Notes: generated by a model from the sequence alone, not told the origin. Shown: positions 17,736 to 26,869, numbered from the stretch's first letter. The stretch is 64,000 bases of DNA from an uncultured Bacteroidales bacterium (GCA_902768435.1 CACXLJ010000003.1:41942-105941); one strand, 5' to 3'. Translations and numbers: made by a program.

Positions 17736-18017
17736 TTAATGTATAAGCATCATGCAAGCAAAGGCAATGTACGAGAGCCACAGCACGGCCAGTATCACCC
17801 ATGCCACATAGGGCCGCTCTTCGTAGCACCGGTGTGCCAGGTAGCCCGACGCCAGCGCGTAGATGGGCATCGCCAGTATCAGAAAGCGTTCGGTGCTGGT
17901 TTGCATCTGGTGGCCTCTAATCATGAGCAGGGGCCAGAATACCAGGGGCAGCAGCGAAATGTAGACTACTTTTTTGAAGCCGCGTGGCGATAAATTCTTT
18001 ATATCAAATTGTTCCAT
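17736..18017 (-). CDS. Small membrane protein, unknown function
   Basis: 93 residues with three hydrophobic stretches (VVYISLLPLVFWPLLMI, FLILAMPIYALASGYLA, VAWVILAVLWLSYIAFACMM). It is squeezed between the GH3-like gene (18 bp) and the LtaS-like gene (19 bp) on the same strand, so it is very likely translated. No known family recognised; may be an accessory membrane subunit of its neighbours. Confidence 0.75.
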   Translation of the reverse strand: MEQFDIKNLSPRGFKKVVYISLLPLVFWPLLMIRGHQMQTSTERFLILAMPIYALASGYLAHRCYEERPYVAWVILAVLWLSYIAFACMMLIH

Positions 18018-18035
18018 AGCACATAAACAATTATT

Positions 18036-19550
18036 TCAGTGGTTAAATGTTAGCATGTCGTCGATGGTGTCGCGGTTGTTGCTCAGACGCGGTATCTTGC
18101 GCTGACCGCCCAGTTTGCCGGTTGAGCCCAGCCAGCGGTCAAACAGTCCCTCTTCGGCAATCACCAGCGTGGGAGCATCGAGGAAGATGTTGCCGCTGCG
18201 CTTGGCGGCGTAGTCACTGTTTACCTGTTGCAGGCGTTCGTCAAGGGCGCGCATGAAGGCGGCAGGGTCGGCGGGCTTGGTAGAAAACTCGATGAGCCAC
18301 TCGTGGCGGCCGTGGGTGTTGTCGCCGGCATAGACGGGCGCAGCCGTGTAGTTGAGCACCTCGGCTCCTGTGGCGGCCGATGCTGCCGTGATGGCGTCGT
18401 CGGCATTGTGCACCATGAGTTCTTCGCCAAAGGCATTGATAAAACTCTTGGTGCGGCCGGCTATCTTGATTTTCACGGGGTGGGTCTGCTCAATGGTCAC
18501 CGTGTCGCCAATGCGGTAGCGCCACAGGCCGTTGCAGGCCGTGATTACCAGTTCGTAGGTCTTGCCCGCCTCAATTTCCCAGATGGGGTACACCTCGGGA
18601 GTACTGCTGTCGATATCCTCAATGGGGATGAACTCGTAGAACACGCCCACATCGAGCAGCAGCAGCATGGCGGTGGTTTCCCAGTCGCTCTGCACGGCAA
18701 AGAAGCCCTCGCTGGCGTTATAGGTGTCCAGGAAGTGCATCTTGCTCATGTCGCAAATCTTCTCATATTGCTCGCGGTAGGGGGCAAAGGCAATGCCACC
18801 ATGGAAGAATACCTCCAGATTGGGCCACACCTCGTGTATGCAGCTCGCTCCCTTGCGCTTGAGCACCTCCTTGAGCACTGTGAGGAACCACGACGGCACA
18901 CCGCTCAGGTTGGTGATGTTCTCGTTGATGCTGGCATCGACCAGTGCAGGCAGTTTCTCGCTCCAGTCTTCCATGAGCGCCACGCGCTTGCTGGGCACGC
19001 GAAAGAGGTTCACCACGGGGTTGATGTTGTTGATGAGCGTGGCCGAGAGGTCGCCCACATGGGTGCCGGGCTTCAGATTCAGTTCGTTGGCAAAACTACC
19101 GCCCAGTATGAATCCTTTGCCTGCGAACAGGCGGCTATCGGGGTTCAGGTTCAGGTAGTGCGACACCACATCGCTCGCACCCTGGTAGTGATTCTTGCGC
19201 AGGGCAGCGGTGGTGATGGGTATGTACTTGCTCTTGCCGTCGCTTGTGCCCGACGATTGGGCAAAGTGGAAGGTGCGGCCGGGCCACAGCACATCTTTCT
19301 CGCCGTTCACCATGCGCATGATCATTGGGCGCAGGTCCTCGTAGCGATACAGCGGCACTGTGCTGGCAAACTGCTTGTAGGTGCGCACGCGCGAGAAGTT
19401 GTACTTGCGGCCTATCGTCGTCAGGGCGGCGCGCTCAATGAGTTTCACCAGTTCGCCTTGCTGAATGCTGTCGGCATAGTCCTTATAGCGCAGTTGCGTG
19501 TGCAATCGGTCGATGAAGTGCTTGCGGGCAAGGGGTGTGAAGTTTATCAT
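18036..19550 (-). CDS. GH3-family acyl-adenylate/amide synthetase-like protein
   Basis: 504 residues, the length of bacterial GH3 (auxin-responsive promoter family) proteins in the ANL superfamily. Signatures: FAQSSGTSDGKSKYIPIT (ATP-binding P-loop type, about 90-107), NLSGVPSWFLTVL, DTYNASEGFFAVQSD, and GLWRYRIGDTV with the hinge-domain motif AGRTKSFINAFGEEL. Plant GH3 enzymes join amino acids to hormone acids; the bacterial substrate is unknown. First gene of the three-gene run ending with the LtaS-like protein. A -7 match (TAAATTTG, 19622..19615 minus) lies 65 bp upstream. Confidence 0.9.
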   Translation of the reverse strand: MINFTPLARKHFIDRLHTQLRYKDYADSIQQGELVKLIERAALTTIGRKYNFSRVRTYKQFASTVPLYRYEDLRPMIMRMVNGEKDVLWPGRTFHFAQSSGTSDGKSKYIPITTAALRKNHYQGASDVVSHYLNLNPDSRLFAGKGFILGGSFANELNLKPGTHVGDLSATLINNINPVVNLFRVPSKRVALMEDWSEKLPALVDASINENITNLSGVPSWFLTVLKEVLKRKGASCIHEVWPNLEVFFHGGIAFAPYREQYEKICDMSKMHFLDTYNASEGFFAVQSDWETTAMLLLLDVGVFYEFIPIEDIDSSTPEVYPIWEIEAGKTYELVITACNGLWRYRIGDTVTIEQTHPVKIKIAGRTKSFINAFGEELMVHNADDAITAASAATGAEVLNYTAAPVYAGDNTHGRHEWLIEFSTKPADPAAFMRALDERLQQVNSDYAAKRSGNIFLDAPTLVIAEEGLFDRWLGSTGKLGGQRKIPRLSNNRDTIDDMLTFNH

Positions 19551-19700
19551 CTCTCAACAGGTTTTTGCTTCGGGGCGGGGTAGGGCACCAACTGCCTGCT
19601 CGCCCTTTTCAAGGCAAATTTAATGATTATTTCTGAATCGTACGGTAGCCAAACCCAATAATTTGTTTTTTGCTAACTTAAGAATACCCAAAGCACCACG

Positions 19701-19735
19701 AAAAAAGGCCCTTGCCGTGCGTGGCAAGAGCCTTT
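19701..19735 (-). terminator. Terminator after the beta-helix protein gene
   Basis: On the minus strand, a GC-rich hairpin (GGCtCTTGCC / GGCAAGgGCC) is followed by TTTTTT. It lies 24 bp after the stop of the gene at 19759, upstream of the GH3 run. Confidence 0.85.
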
Positions 19736-19758
19736 GGTGCGGTTAGATCGCAAAATGT

Positions 19759-21207
19759 TTATTTAATGACCTTTGTAGTGGCGTTAGTACCGTCGGTGTA
19801 GGTGGTGACCACCACATTCACGCCGTCGAAGGGCTTGGTGCCTTCAACACCGGCCAGGTTGTAGTACTTCACGCCGGCAACCTGTTTGCTGGTGTTCACA
19901 TCGGTCACGCCCACAGTTTCTTTGGCGGGGATGAAGATAACCTCGCCCAGCGATGGGTCGTCGTTATGGTGGAACACAACCTGCTCGATGTGTTCTGCAT
20001 CCTGCACCTCCACATTCCAGGTGTTGCCCTGAGCATAGACGGTGTTGGCAGAATTGTTATATAGGTCATAGAGCTGACCGTTGCAGCCGTTGTTGATAAA
20101 CACATTATTGCCGGGGTTCGATTCGCCTTCTTTGGCGTCAACAATCTTGCCCAGGTTAATGTCCTTGCCACCAATAATCGAAACACCCCAGAAGTGGCCC
20201 TCGATGTGGTTGCCGGTAATCATGGCTATGGCATTGCCGTTTGCATCGGTGATATTGATGCCGCTGCCGCCTTGCATGGGATTGCTCTCGAAGTTGTTGT
20301 TCAGCAGGTAGTTGCCCTCAATGAGCACCTCCATGCCGCCAGTGGCGGTGATGCCATAGCGGTTGTTCTCTACATGGTTGTTGCGAATTTCAACAATCTC
20401 GTTCGAAGCACCGGCAAGCAGGTTGCTCACAGCGATGCCGCCGGCAAGCGTCACCTCGCCAATGCCTATCACGCTGTTGTTCTCGATAATCATCTTGTGA
20501 TTGCCGCCTACCGACATGTTCACTTGCGGACGGTTGCGCTTTTGTGTCGAGTTCTTGTCAAACTCGTTGTTGCGGATGACGATGCCCACGGGGGTGTTGG
20601 AGCCGTTGGCAATGGCGCTCACCTGACTGGCTCTGAACACGCAGTCTTCCACCACATTGCCGTCGCACTGGGCGCAGAAGTTGAGTGCCGCGCCGCTGGC
20701 GTTCTTGGTGTTGTACTTGTCAAAGGTGCAGTCGCTCATGGTTAATGAGCCAGTGCCCACTGCACTGCCGTAGGACAAGCCCACATACTCAAACAGCACA
20801 TTCTTGACCACTGCACTCGAGTTGTCACCGTGCACAAAGAAACCCTTGGCCGATGCCACAGCGTCGTCGGTGGCTGTGAAAGTGGCATTGTCTTCGGGAG
20901 CGAAGTCAATGTCGCCCAGCACCTCAATCTGCATGCCGTCGCCAAATTTCACCACCTCGTTGTTGAGCACTTTCAGCACATTGCCTTCGGCAATCTGTAT
21001 TTTGCTCTTCAGACGCAGCACCTGTCCGTCGTCAAATGTCAAGGTGTCCTTGTTGCCCATTTCGCTGTTGGGTGCAATCACCCAAGCGCCGTCGATCTGG
21101 CTCACGCCACAGTTTTCAAATTCTGCAAGGTCTTGGAATGTATAAACCTTGGCTTGCAGCCCTAGTGCCGCTAGCGCTGCCAATGTAAGAGTAAAGATTT
21201 TTTTCAT
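19759..21207 (-). CDS. Secreted right-handed beta-helix protein with C-terminal sorting-like tail
   Basis: 482 residues. Signal peptide (MKKIFTLTLAALAALGLQA). Residues about 110-390 contain repeating IxNNxF / IENNSV / IRNNHVENN / ITGNHIEG units, as in parallel beta-helix (pectate-lyase-like) proteins. I see no clear catalytic residues, so enzymatic activity is unproven. The last 40 residues (KYYNLAGVEGTKPFDGVNVV ... TTKVIK) are nearly the same as the tails of the two giant proteins in this window and resemble type IX (Por) sorting domains. Promoter at 21254-21285, terminator at 19701-19735: monocistronic. Confidence 0.88.
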   Translation of the reverse strand: MKKIFTLTLAALAALGLQAKVYTFQDLAEFENCGVSQIDGAWVIAPNSEMGNKDTLTFDDGQVLRLKSKIQIAEGNVLKVLNNEVVKFGDGMQIEVLGDIDFAPEDNATFTATDDAVASAKGFFVHGDNSSAVVKNVLFEYVGLSYGSAVGTGSLTMSDCTFDKYNTKNASGAALNFCAQCDGNVVEDCVFRASQVSAIANGSNTPVGIVIRNNEFDKNSTQKRNRPQVNMSVGGNHKMIIENNSVIGIGEVTLAGGIAVSNLLAGASNEIVEIRNNHVENNRYGITATGGMEVLIEGNYLLNNNFESNPMQGGSGINITDANGNAIAMITGNHIEGHFWGVSIIGGKDINLGKIVDAKEGESNPGNNVFINNGCNGQLYDLYNNSANTVYAQGNTWNVEVQDAEHIEQVVFHHNDDPSLGEVIFIPAKETVGVTDVNTSKQVAGVKYYNLAGVEGTKPFDGVNVVVTTYTDGTNATTKVIK

Positions 21208-21253
21208 AAGCAGGAGTTTTTATTAGAGGTTAAACAAAAAGTTCTTTTCACAA

Positions 21254-21285
21254 CAAAGATAGTTCTTTTTTGACATATAAACCAA
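21254..21285 (-). promoter_or_regulatory. Promoter of the beta-helix protein gene
   Basis: Minus-strand TATCTTTG (21261..21254) with TTTG (21285..21282), spacer 20 bp: a full match to the Bacteroidetes consensus, 47 bp before the start codon. Confidence 0.75.
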
Positions 21286-21344
21286 AATATCTCTCTTTTT
21301 TGCGACGCTTGTGAATGATTCTTGTGAGTTTTGGGCGAGAAATG

Positions 21345-21375
21345 TTGTAGAGTCAAACTAAATATGCTATATTTG
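21345..21375 (+). promoter_or_regulatory. Promoter of rnhB
   Basis: TTG (21345-21347), 20-bp spacer, TATATTTG (21368-21375). It places the transcript start near 21382 and so supports the ATG at 21403 over upstream in-frame starts. Confidence 0.75.
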
Positions 21376-21402
21376 TGCTATACATTAATCACGAACAAAA
21401 CT

Positions 21403-22005
21403 ATGGCTACACTTGCTAAATATCTGGTTCAGGGGCGCGTCGAGGCCGGATGCGACGAGGCAGGCCGCGGACCGCTTGCCGGCCCCGTTACCGCGGCTGC
21501 TGTGATACTGCCACCCAACTTCGATAACGACATCATCAACGACAGCAAACAGCTCACCGAGCGCAAGCGCGAAATGCTGCGCCCCGTCATCGAGCATCAG
21601 GCGCTCGCATGGGCAGTGGCCATGGTGTGGCCCGAGGAGATTGACCGCATCAACATCCTCAACGCCTCGATCCTGGCCATGCACCGCGCCCTTGACGCCC
21701 TCGAGGTCACCCCGCAGCACATCCTGGTCGACGGCAACCGTTTCAAGCCCTGGCGCGATGTGCCTTACACCACCATTGTCAAGGGCGACGGCACCTACAT
21801 GAGCATTGCGGCTGCCTCCATCCTCGCCAAGACCCACCGTGACGAGTACATGTTGCGCATTGCGCAAGACTTCCCCCAATACAATTGGGACAAAAACAAG
21901 GGCTACCCCACCAAGGACCACTACGCCGCCATCGAACAGTATGGCATCACCCCCTACCACCGCAAGTCCTTCACCCTCATCCACCGCCAGCTCTCCCTCT
22001 TCTAA
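21403..22005 (+). CDS. rnhB: Ribonuclease HII
   Basis: 200 residues from 21403. Cleaves the RNA strand of RNA-DNA hybrids and acts in ribonucleotide excision repair. Acidic active site: Asp-Glu in AGCDEAGRGPLAGPVTAAAV (about residues 15-16), Asp in ILVDGNRFKP (about 107) and Asp/Glu region around AAASILAKTHRDEYM (about 125). The frame extends 24 codons upstream, but the promoter lies within that extension, so it is not translated. Single gene. Confidence 0.96.
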   Translation: MATLAKYLVQGRVEAGCDEAGRGPLAGPVTAAAVILPPNFDNDIINDSKQLTERKREMLRPVIEHQALAWAVAMVWPEEIDRINILNASILAMHRALDALEVTPQHILVDGNRFKPWRDVPYTTIVKGDGTYMSIAAASILAKTHRDEYMLRIAQDFPQYNWDKNKGYPTKDHYAAIEQYGITPYHRKSFTLIHRQLSLF

Positions 22006-22083
22006 CCATCTTTCGAGCATCGAGCCATGTGCAGTGAGTTGTGATCGTCGTGTTGTGTAGATTGCCTATTATAATTTGATAAA

Positions 22084-22129
22084 GGTGAAGAAAAAATGAA
22101 GGCTTTCCGCCGTAAGTGGAGAGCCTTCA
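22084..22129 (-). terminator. Terminator of the minus-strand small-RNA candidate
   Basis: Hairpin arms GAAGGCTCTCC and GGAAAGCCTTC (minus strand) followed by T6. Only the minus strand has the T-run, although both flanking genes are on the plus strand. Confidence 0.7.
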
Positions 22130-22262
22130 CTCGTCGCAAGCCTTCTAGTTCACATTCCCATGCTTGCTATTGGAGCGTGTGCGACGTTAGGGAAATTTAG
22201 ACTAAATGATTTATTAAAAGTGCTACACAAGAATAGCACAAGAAAGTGTTCACACGCTTTTC
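22085..22262 (-). ncRNA. Candidate small RNA, about 170-180 nt, unidentified
   Basis: On the minus strand a consensus promoter (TATATTTG 22275..22268, TTG 22296..22294) is followed about 170 nt later by a terminator (stem GAAGGCt.tCC / GGaaAGCCTTC, then TTTTTT at 22101..22084). Between them a 7-bp pair GCGTGTG / CACACGC encloses two small hairpins (GTGCTA/TAGCAC, ATTTAG/CTAAAT), and GCAAGC/GCTTGC forms a further hairpin. No open reading frame of note. Length and isolated position recall 6S RNA, but I could not fit the 6S rod-like fold, nor SRP RNA, tmRNA or RNase P RNA. Confidence 0.55.
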
Positions 22263-22267
22263 AGTTG

Positions 22268-22296
22268 CAAATATAATAAAACTTTTATTGCGACAA
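22268..22296 (-). promoter_or_regulatory. Promoter of the minus-strand small-RNA candidate
   Basis: TATATTTG (-7) with TTG (-33) at an 18-bp spacer on the minus strand, with no protein gene downstream on that strand. Confidence 0.6.
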
Positions 22297-22366
22297 TTTT
22301 TTTTGTCCAAAAAAATGACGAGAAACCGAATTTTTGGCATTTTTTAGAAAAATCATGTGAAAAACA

Positions 22367-22397
22367 TTGATTATTAGCAAGAATGTTTATACCTTTG
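22367..22397 (+). promoter_or_regulatory. Promoter of yceD-rpmF
   Basis: TTG (22367-22369), 20-bp spacer, TACCTTTG (22390-22397), about 30 bp before the ATG at 22428. Confidence 0.75.
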
Positions 22398-22427
22398 TGC
22401 CGATTTTAACGTTAAAAAGTAGTGAAA

Positions 22428-22988
22428 ATGGCGTCTTTCAAGTTGCCACTTAAGAGTTTATCGCTTGGTGTTCAGGACTTTAATTATTATCTTGGCGATG
22501 ATGTATTTAATGAAACCGAAACCATTGATACACATCACGGCGATGTGAATGTGCACTTGAGCGTGGAACGAAAGACCAACGACATTTTTCAGCTGCACTT
22601 CGAGTTTGACGGTCACATCACCATCAGCTGCGACCGCTGCCTCGACGATATGGACTGGGAGGTTGAAACCGACTATGACATTAGCGTTAAATTTGGCGAA
22701 GACTATGACGACAGTCGTGAAAATGTGCTTGTCATACCTTCGCATTGGCGAGAACTGGACCTGTTGCCCATCATGCGCGACTCAGTGCTGCTCACCATCC
22801 CCATCAAGCATGTGCACCCAGAGGGGGAATGCAACGAGCTGATGATGGAGAAGCTGGGAGCCCACAAGGCCGACCTTGATGATGACAACAGGGCCGATTC
22901 TGACGCTGACAACGAAAACGAGAAAACATTCACTCTTGGTGACGACCCGCGCTGGGAAGCCCTCAAGAATTTTAAAGATAACAACTAA
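22428..22988 (+). CDS. yceD: DUF177 / YceD-family rRNA accumulation protein
   Basis: 186 residues from ATG 22428 (GTG at 22422 is an in-frame alternative). YceD proteins are linked to 23S rRNA accumulation and almost always precede rpmF, as here (14 bp gap). Family features: two Cys in ISCDRCLDDMDWEVE (about residues 65-80), PIRDSVLLTIPIKHVHPEGEC-like block in the second half (ordered here as MRDSVLLTIPIKHVHPEGEC), and an acidic C-terminal tail. Exact mechanism is not settled. Confidence 0.92.
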   Translation: MASFKLPLKSLSLGVQDFNYYLGDDVFNETETIDTHHGDVNVHLSVERKTNDIFQLHFEFDGHITISCDRCLDDMDWEVETDYDISVKFGEDYDDSRENVLVIPSHWRELDLLPIMRDSVLLTIPIKHVHPEGECNELMMEKLGAHKADLDDDNRADSDADNENEKTFTLGDDPRWEALKNFKDNN

Positions 22989-23002
22989 AAACAAATAAGA
23001 AA

Positions 23003-23188
23003 ATGGCACATCCTAAACGTAGACAGTCAAAGACTCGCACAGCTAAGAGAAGAACTCACGATGTAGCTGTAGCTCCAACAATCGCACTGTGCCCCAACTG
23101 TGGCGCATGGCACGTTTATCACACCGTATGCCCTGAATGCGGCTACTATCGCGGCAAGAACGTGATGGGCGAAGAGAAGGCAGTTTAA
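23003..23188 (+). CDS. rpmF: 50S ribosomal protein L32
   Basis: 61 residues. Start MAHPKRRQSKTRTAKRRTHD is characteristic of L32, and a zinc ribbon is formed by CPNC and CPEC (about residues 30-46). Co-transcribed with yceD and followed by a terminator at 23234-23285. Confidence 0.98.
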   Translation: MAHPKRRQSKTRTAKRRTHDVAVAPTIALCPNCGAWHVYHTVCPECGYYRGKNVMGEEKAV

Positions 23189-23233
23189 TCAACATCCTCG
23201 CATCACCCCATCACAAAACATGTGAGAATCTAG

Positions 23234-23285
23234 AATATCCTAAATCAATGACAGCAGAGTCTATCATCGTTTAGGATATTTTTTG
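23234..23285 (+). terminator. Terminator after rpmF
   Basis: Perfect 11-bp stem AATATCCTAAA / TTTAGGATATT (23234-23244, 23270-23280) followed by TTTT, 45 bp after the rpmF stop. Confidence 0.85.
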
Positions 23286-23311
23286 ATTTTTTGCTATAAG
23301 TCATACTGATT

Positions 23312-24295
23312 ATGCTGAACGCAAGAATTACAGGAATTGCTTCATTTTTGCCCGACTATGTGCTTGACAATGACGAATTGTCGCGCATGGTGGACACGAG
23401 CGACGAGTGGATTACCACACGCGTGGGCATCAAGGAGCGCCGCTTATTGAAGAAGAATGTGGGTTCGTCGTACCTGGGCATTCAGGCAGTGAACAAACTG
23501 CTCCAGGACACTGGGACTAAACCTGAGGAAATCGACCTCGTGATTTGCCCCACCTCGAATCCCGACTACCGTTTCCCGTCGACAGCATCGATTATTGCTC
23601 ACGGGTGCGGTATCGACAAGGGCGGAGCCTATGCCTATGATATCCAGGCAGCCTGTGCCGGTTTCGTCGTGGGCCTCTACGATGCCAAAGCCTATGTTTC
23701 GGCTGGCTTGTACAAGAAGGTGATAGTTGTCTCGGCCGAGAAGATGTCGAGCATGACCAACTATGATGACCGCGCCACCTGCCCCTTGTTTGGTGACGGT
23801 GCCGGCGCTATGCTCATCGAGCCCACCGAAGAGGAACTGGGCATCATGGACGGCATTTTCCATGTCGATGGCAGCGGACTCGAGCACCTCGTGTTCAAAG
23901 CAGGCGGCTCGGCCTATCCCGCCACCCATGAGTCGATCGATGCCGGTGAGCACTTCATCTATCAGGAAGGTCGCGCTGTGTATAAGCATGCCGTGATCGA
24001 CATGCTCACCTCGACCCGCGACATCATGAAGCGCAACAACCTCACCAACAACGATATTCAATGGTTTGTGCCTCATCAGGCTAACCTGCGCATTATCGAA
24101 GCTGTGGGCGACCGACTGGGCATCGCACCCGAGAAAGTGCTGGTCAACATTCAGCGTGTGGGCAACACGAGCGCGGCGTCTATCCCCATCTGCATGGACG
24201 AGTACAAGGATAAGCTCAAGAAGGGCGACAAGATTGTTCTCACCGCCTTTGGAGCCGGCTTCACTTGGGGCGCAGCTTACCTCATTTGGGGATAA
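23312..24295 (+). CDS. fabH: 3-oxoacyl-ACP synthase III
   Basis: 327 residues. Condenses a short acyl-CoA with malonyl-ACP to start fatty-acid synthesis. The Cys-His-Asn triad is visible: DIQAACAGFVVGLY (Cys about 112), WFVPHQANLRIIE (His about 254), VGNTSAASIP (Asn about 284). SDEWITTRVGIKERR near the N-terminus is also typical. The yceD-rpmF-fabH order is widespread, although here a terminator separates rpmF from fabH. Confidence 0.97.
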   Translation: MLNARITGIASFLPDYVLDNDELSRMVDTSDEWITTRVGIKERRLLKKNVGSSYLGIQAVNKLLQDTGTKPEEIDLVICPTSNPDYRFPSTASIIAHGCGIDKGGAYAYDIQAACAGFVVGLYDAKAYVSAGLYKKVIVVSAEKMSSMTNYDDRATCPLFGDGAGAMLIEPTEEELGIMDGIFHVDGSGLEHLVFKAGGSAYPATHESIDAGEHFIYQEGRAVYKHAVIDMLTSTRDIMKRNNLTNNDIQWFVPHQANLRIIEAVGDRLGIAPEKVLVNIQRVGNTSAASIPICMDEYKDKLKKGDKIVLTAFGAGFTWGAAYLIWG

Positions 24296-24373
24296 TTTCC
24301 CCGTGGAGGGTATAACTCAAGGCATCATTCACCATTTCGGCTGAAATGATGAACATGACCGAATAGCAAAAAA

Positions 24374-24412
24374 TGCATCACAACCCTGGCATTCAGGGCG
24401 ATGCGTTTTTTG
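24374..24412 (+). terminator. Terminator after fabH
   Basis: Hairpin GCATC-n4-CCCTG / CAGGG-C-GATGC followed by GTTTTTTG, 78 bp after the fabH stop and 44 bp before era. Confidence 0.8.
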
Positions 24413-24455
24413 TTTGTTTAAACGACAAATTACTACACTTTTATATCACAGATTT

Positions 24456-25337
24456 ATGCATCGCGCAGGTTTTGTAAATATTGTTGGTAACCCTAATGTA
24501 GGCAAATCTACCCTGAGCAACCTGCTTGTGGGCGAGAAACTCTCGATCATTACAAGCAAGGCCCAGACCACCCGTCACCGCATTATGGGCATCGTGAACG
24601 GTGAAGACTACCAGATAGTGTTCAGCGACACGCCCGGCGTGCTCAAACCCAAGTTCAGACTGCAGCAGAGCATGCTCGAGTACTCGACCGGTGCACTGGT
24701 CGATGCCGATATCCTGCTCTATGTGACCGATGTGATTGAGTCGCCCACCAAGAACCAGGAATTCCTTGACAAGGTGGCCAAGGAAAAGATTCCCATCTTG
24801 TTGGTCATCAACAAGATTGACCTGCTCAAAGGGCAGGACGAACTGGAAAAACTGGTGGAACAGTGGAAACAGCTGCTCCCCTCGGCCGAGATCTACCCCA
24901 CCAGCGCCTTGGTGAACTTCAATGTGGACCAGCTCATGAAGCGCATCATTGAACTGCTGCCCGAGAGCCCGCCCTACTTTGGCAAGGATGCGCTCACCGA
25001 CCGTAACGCGCGCTTCTTTGTGACCGAGATCATCAGGGAGAAGATCCTGCTCACCTACGACAAGGAGGTACCCTATGCCACGCAGGTGATTGTGGAAAAG
25101 TTCGACGAGAGCGACACTAGCATCCACATCATGGCGGTGGTGTATGTGGAGCGCGACAGCCAGAAGGGCATCATCATAGGCCACAAAGGCGCCAAACTCA
25201 AGCATGTGGGCATTGAGGCCAGGAAGGACATTGAGAAATTCTTCGAGAAGCATGTGCATCTCGACCTGTATGTGAAAGTTGAAAAAGACTGGCGCAACCA
25301 GGAGAACAAACTGCGCGCCTTTGGTTATATCGAATAA
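24456..25337 (+). CDS. era: GTPase Era
   Basis: 293 residues from ATG 24456 (a longer frame begins with TTG at 24414 inside the upstream terminator and is rejected). Era is a GTPase that chaperones 16S rRNA 3'-end processing. G1 GNPNVGKST, G2 TTRHRIMG, G3 DTPGVLKP, G4 NKID, then a C-terminal KH RNA-binding domain (about 200-285: VIVEKFDESDTSIHIMAVVY, IIIGHKGAKLKHVGIEARKD). Acts in the same rRNA-maturation route as ybeY at 4.4 kb. der follows after 64 bp. Confidence 0.97.
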   Translation: MHRAGFVNIVGNPNVGKSTLSNLLVGEKLSIITSKAQTTRHRIMGIVNGEDYQIVFSDTPGVLKPKFRLQQSMLEYSTGALVDADILLYVTDVIESPTKNQEFLDKVAKEKIPILLVINKIDLLKGQDELEKLVEQWKQLLPSAEIYPTSALVNFNVDQLMKRIIELLPESPPYFGKDALTDRNARFFVTEIIREKILLTYDKEVPYATQVIVEKFDESDTSIHIMAVVYVERDSQKGIIIGHKGAKLKHVGIEARKDIEKFFEKHVHLDLYVKVEKDWRNQENKLRAFGYIE

Positions 25338-25401
25338 ACGCTAAACATTTAAACACTAAACCTCGTTTATCAAGCGTGATTAAACGAATAAACAAGAAAT
25401 T

Positions 25402-26715
25402 ATGGGAAGACTCGTTGCTATCGTAGGGCGCCCCAATGTGGGCAAGTCCACTTTGTTTAACCGTCTCACGCAAACGCGTGCGGCCATCGTCAACGACACC
25501 AGCGGCACCACCCGCGACCGCCAGTACGGCAAAATGGAGTGGTGTGGCATGGAGATGTCGGTGGTTGACACCGGCGGCTGGGTGGTGAACAGCGAAGACA
25601 TCTTTGAGGAAGAAATCAACAAGCAGGTGCAACTCGCCATCGAAGAGGCCGATGTGATTCTGTTCATGGTCGACATCAAGAACGGCATCACCGACCTTGA
25701 CGACCATGTGGCAGCCATCCTGCGCAGGAGCAAGAAACCCGTGATTGTGGTTGCCAACAAGGCCGACAACAACGAGGGAATCTATGGTGAGGCCGAGTTC
25801 TACTCGCTGGGCCTGGGCACGCCATTCTCGATCTCGGCCATCAACGGCAGCGGCACCGGCGACCTGCTCGACGAGGTGGTGCGCATCATGCCCGAAAAGA
25901 AGGAGGAAGAGGTCGACGACGACATTCCGCGCTTTGCCATCGTGGGCAGGCCCAATGCAGGCAAATCGTCGCTCATCAACTCGCTCATGGACGAGCAGCG
26001 CAACATTGTGACCGACATCGCCGGTACCACACGCGACAGCATCTACTCGCGCTACAACAAGTTTGGCTTCGATTTCTACCTGGTCGATACCGCTGGCATT
26101 CGCAAGAAGGCCAAGGTGAACGAGGACATTGAGTACTACTCGGTGCTGCGCAGCATTCGCGCCATCGAGTACAGCGATGTGTGCATCCTGCTCATCGATG
26201 CCACGCGAGGCATCGAGTCGCAAGATGTGAACATCTTCTCGATTATCGAGAAAAACCGCAAGGGCCTGGTGGTGCTGGTCAACAAGTGGGATTTGGCCGA
26301 GCACAAGTCGCAACAGTCGATCGACCACTTCATTGCAACCATTCGCGACCGCTTTGCACCGTTTACCGACTTCCCCATCATCTTTGGTTCGGCACTCACT
26401 AAACAGCGCATTTTCAAGGTGTTGGAGTCGGCCATCGAGGTTTACAAGAACCGCAAGATGCAGATTCCCACCTCGCAACTCAATAATGCGATGCAGGAAA
26501 TCATTGGCACCTATCCACCACCAGCAGTGAAGGGCAAGTTTGTGAAAATCAAGTATGTGACCATGCTCAAGGAGGCGCGTGTGCCCTCGTTCGTGTTCTT
26601 CTGCAACCTGCCGCAGTGGATTCGCGACCCCTACAAACGCTATCTTGAGAATCAAATTCGCGAACGCTGGAACTTGACTGGCACCCCCATCAACCTTTAT
26701 TTCCGACAGAAATAA
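25402..26715 (+). CDS. der: GTPase Der (EngA), double G-domain
   Basis: 437 residues, 50S ribosome assembly GTPase. Two tandem G domains: first GRPNVGKST (about 8-16) with DTGGW and NKADN, second GRPNAGKSS (about 180-188) with [11 protein letters not shown] and NKWD; then a C-terminal KH-like domain (about 355-437). The pair era-der is a natural cluster for ribosome biogenesis. A terminator follows at 26821-26869. Confidence 0.97.
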   Translation: MGRLVAIVGRPNVGKSTLFNRLTQTRAAIVNDTSGTTRDRQYGKMEWCGMEMSVVDTGGWVVNSEDIFEEEINKQVQLAIEEADVILFMVDIKNGITDLDDHVAAILRRSKKPVIVVANKADNNEGIYGEAEFYSLGLGTPFSISAINGSGTGDLLDEVVRIMPEKKEEEVDDDIPRFAIVGRPNAGKSSLINSLMDEQRNIVTDIAGTTRDSIYSRYNKFGFDFYLVDTAGIRKKAKVNEDIEYYSVLRSIRAIEYSDVCILLIDATRGIESQDVNIFSIIEKNRKGLVVLVNKWDLAEHKSQQSIDHFIATIRDRFAPFTDFPIIFGSALTKQRIFKVLESAIEVYKNRKMQIPTSQLNNAMQEIIGTYPPPAVKGKFVKIKYVTMLKEARVPSFVFFCNLPQWIRDPYKRYLENQIRERWNLTGTPINLYFRQK

Positions 26716-26820
26716 ACTCCCTACTATTTCCAGTAGAGTATAAAAAATACAAATCTTTGATACGGCTCATTTTATGGAATTTTACCCTAAAAAAATGACC
26801 CGTAGATTGAAAAAAACGAT

Positions 26821-26869
26821 AAATCAGCGTTGATTTAAGAAAATTTAACGCTGATTTATGCTTTTTTAT
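26821..26869 (+). terminator. Terminator after der
   Basis: Perfect 11-bp inverted repeat AAATCAGCGTT / AACGCTGATTT (26821-26831, 26847-26857) followed by ATGCTTTTTT. Confidence 0.85.

Noticed and set aside
22085..22262. SRP RNA, tmRNA or RNase P RNA at the small-RNA candidate
   Set aside because: The conserved core sequences of these RNAs are absent.
25198..26655. 485-codon minus-strand open frame across der
   Set aside because: Shadow of der; low complexity and no domain.
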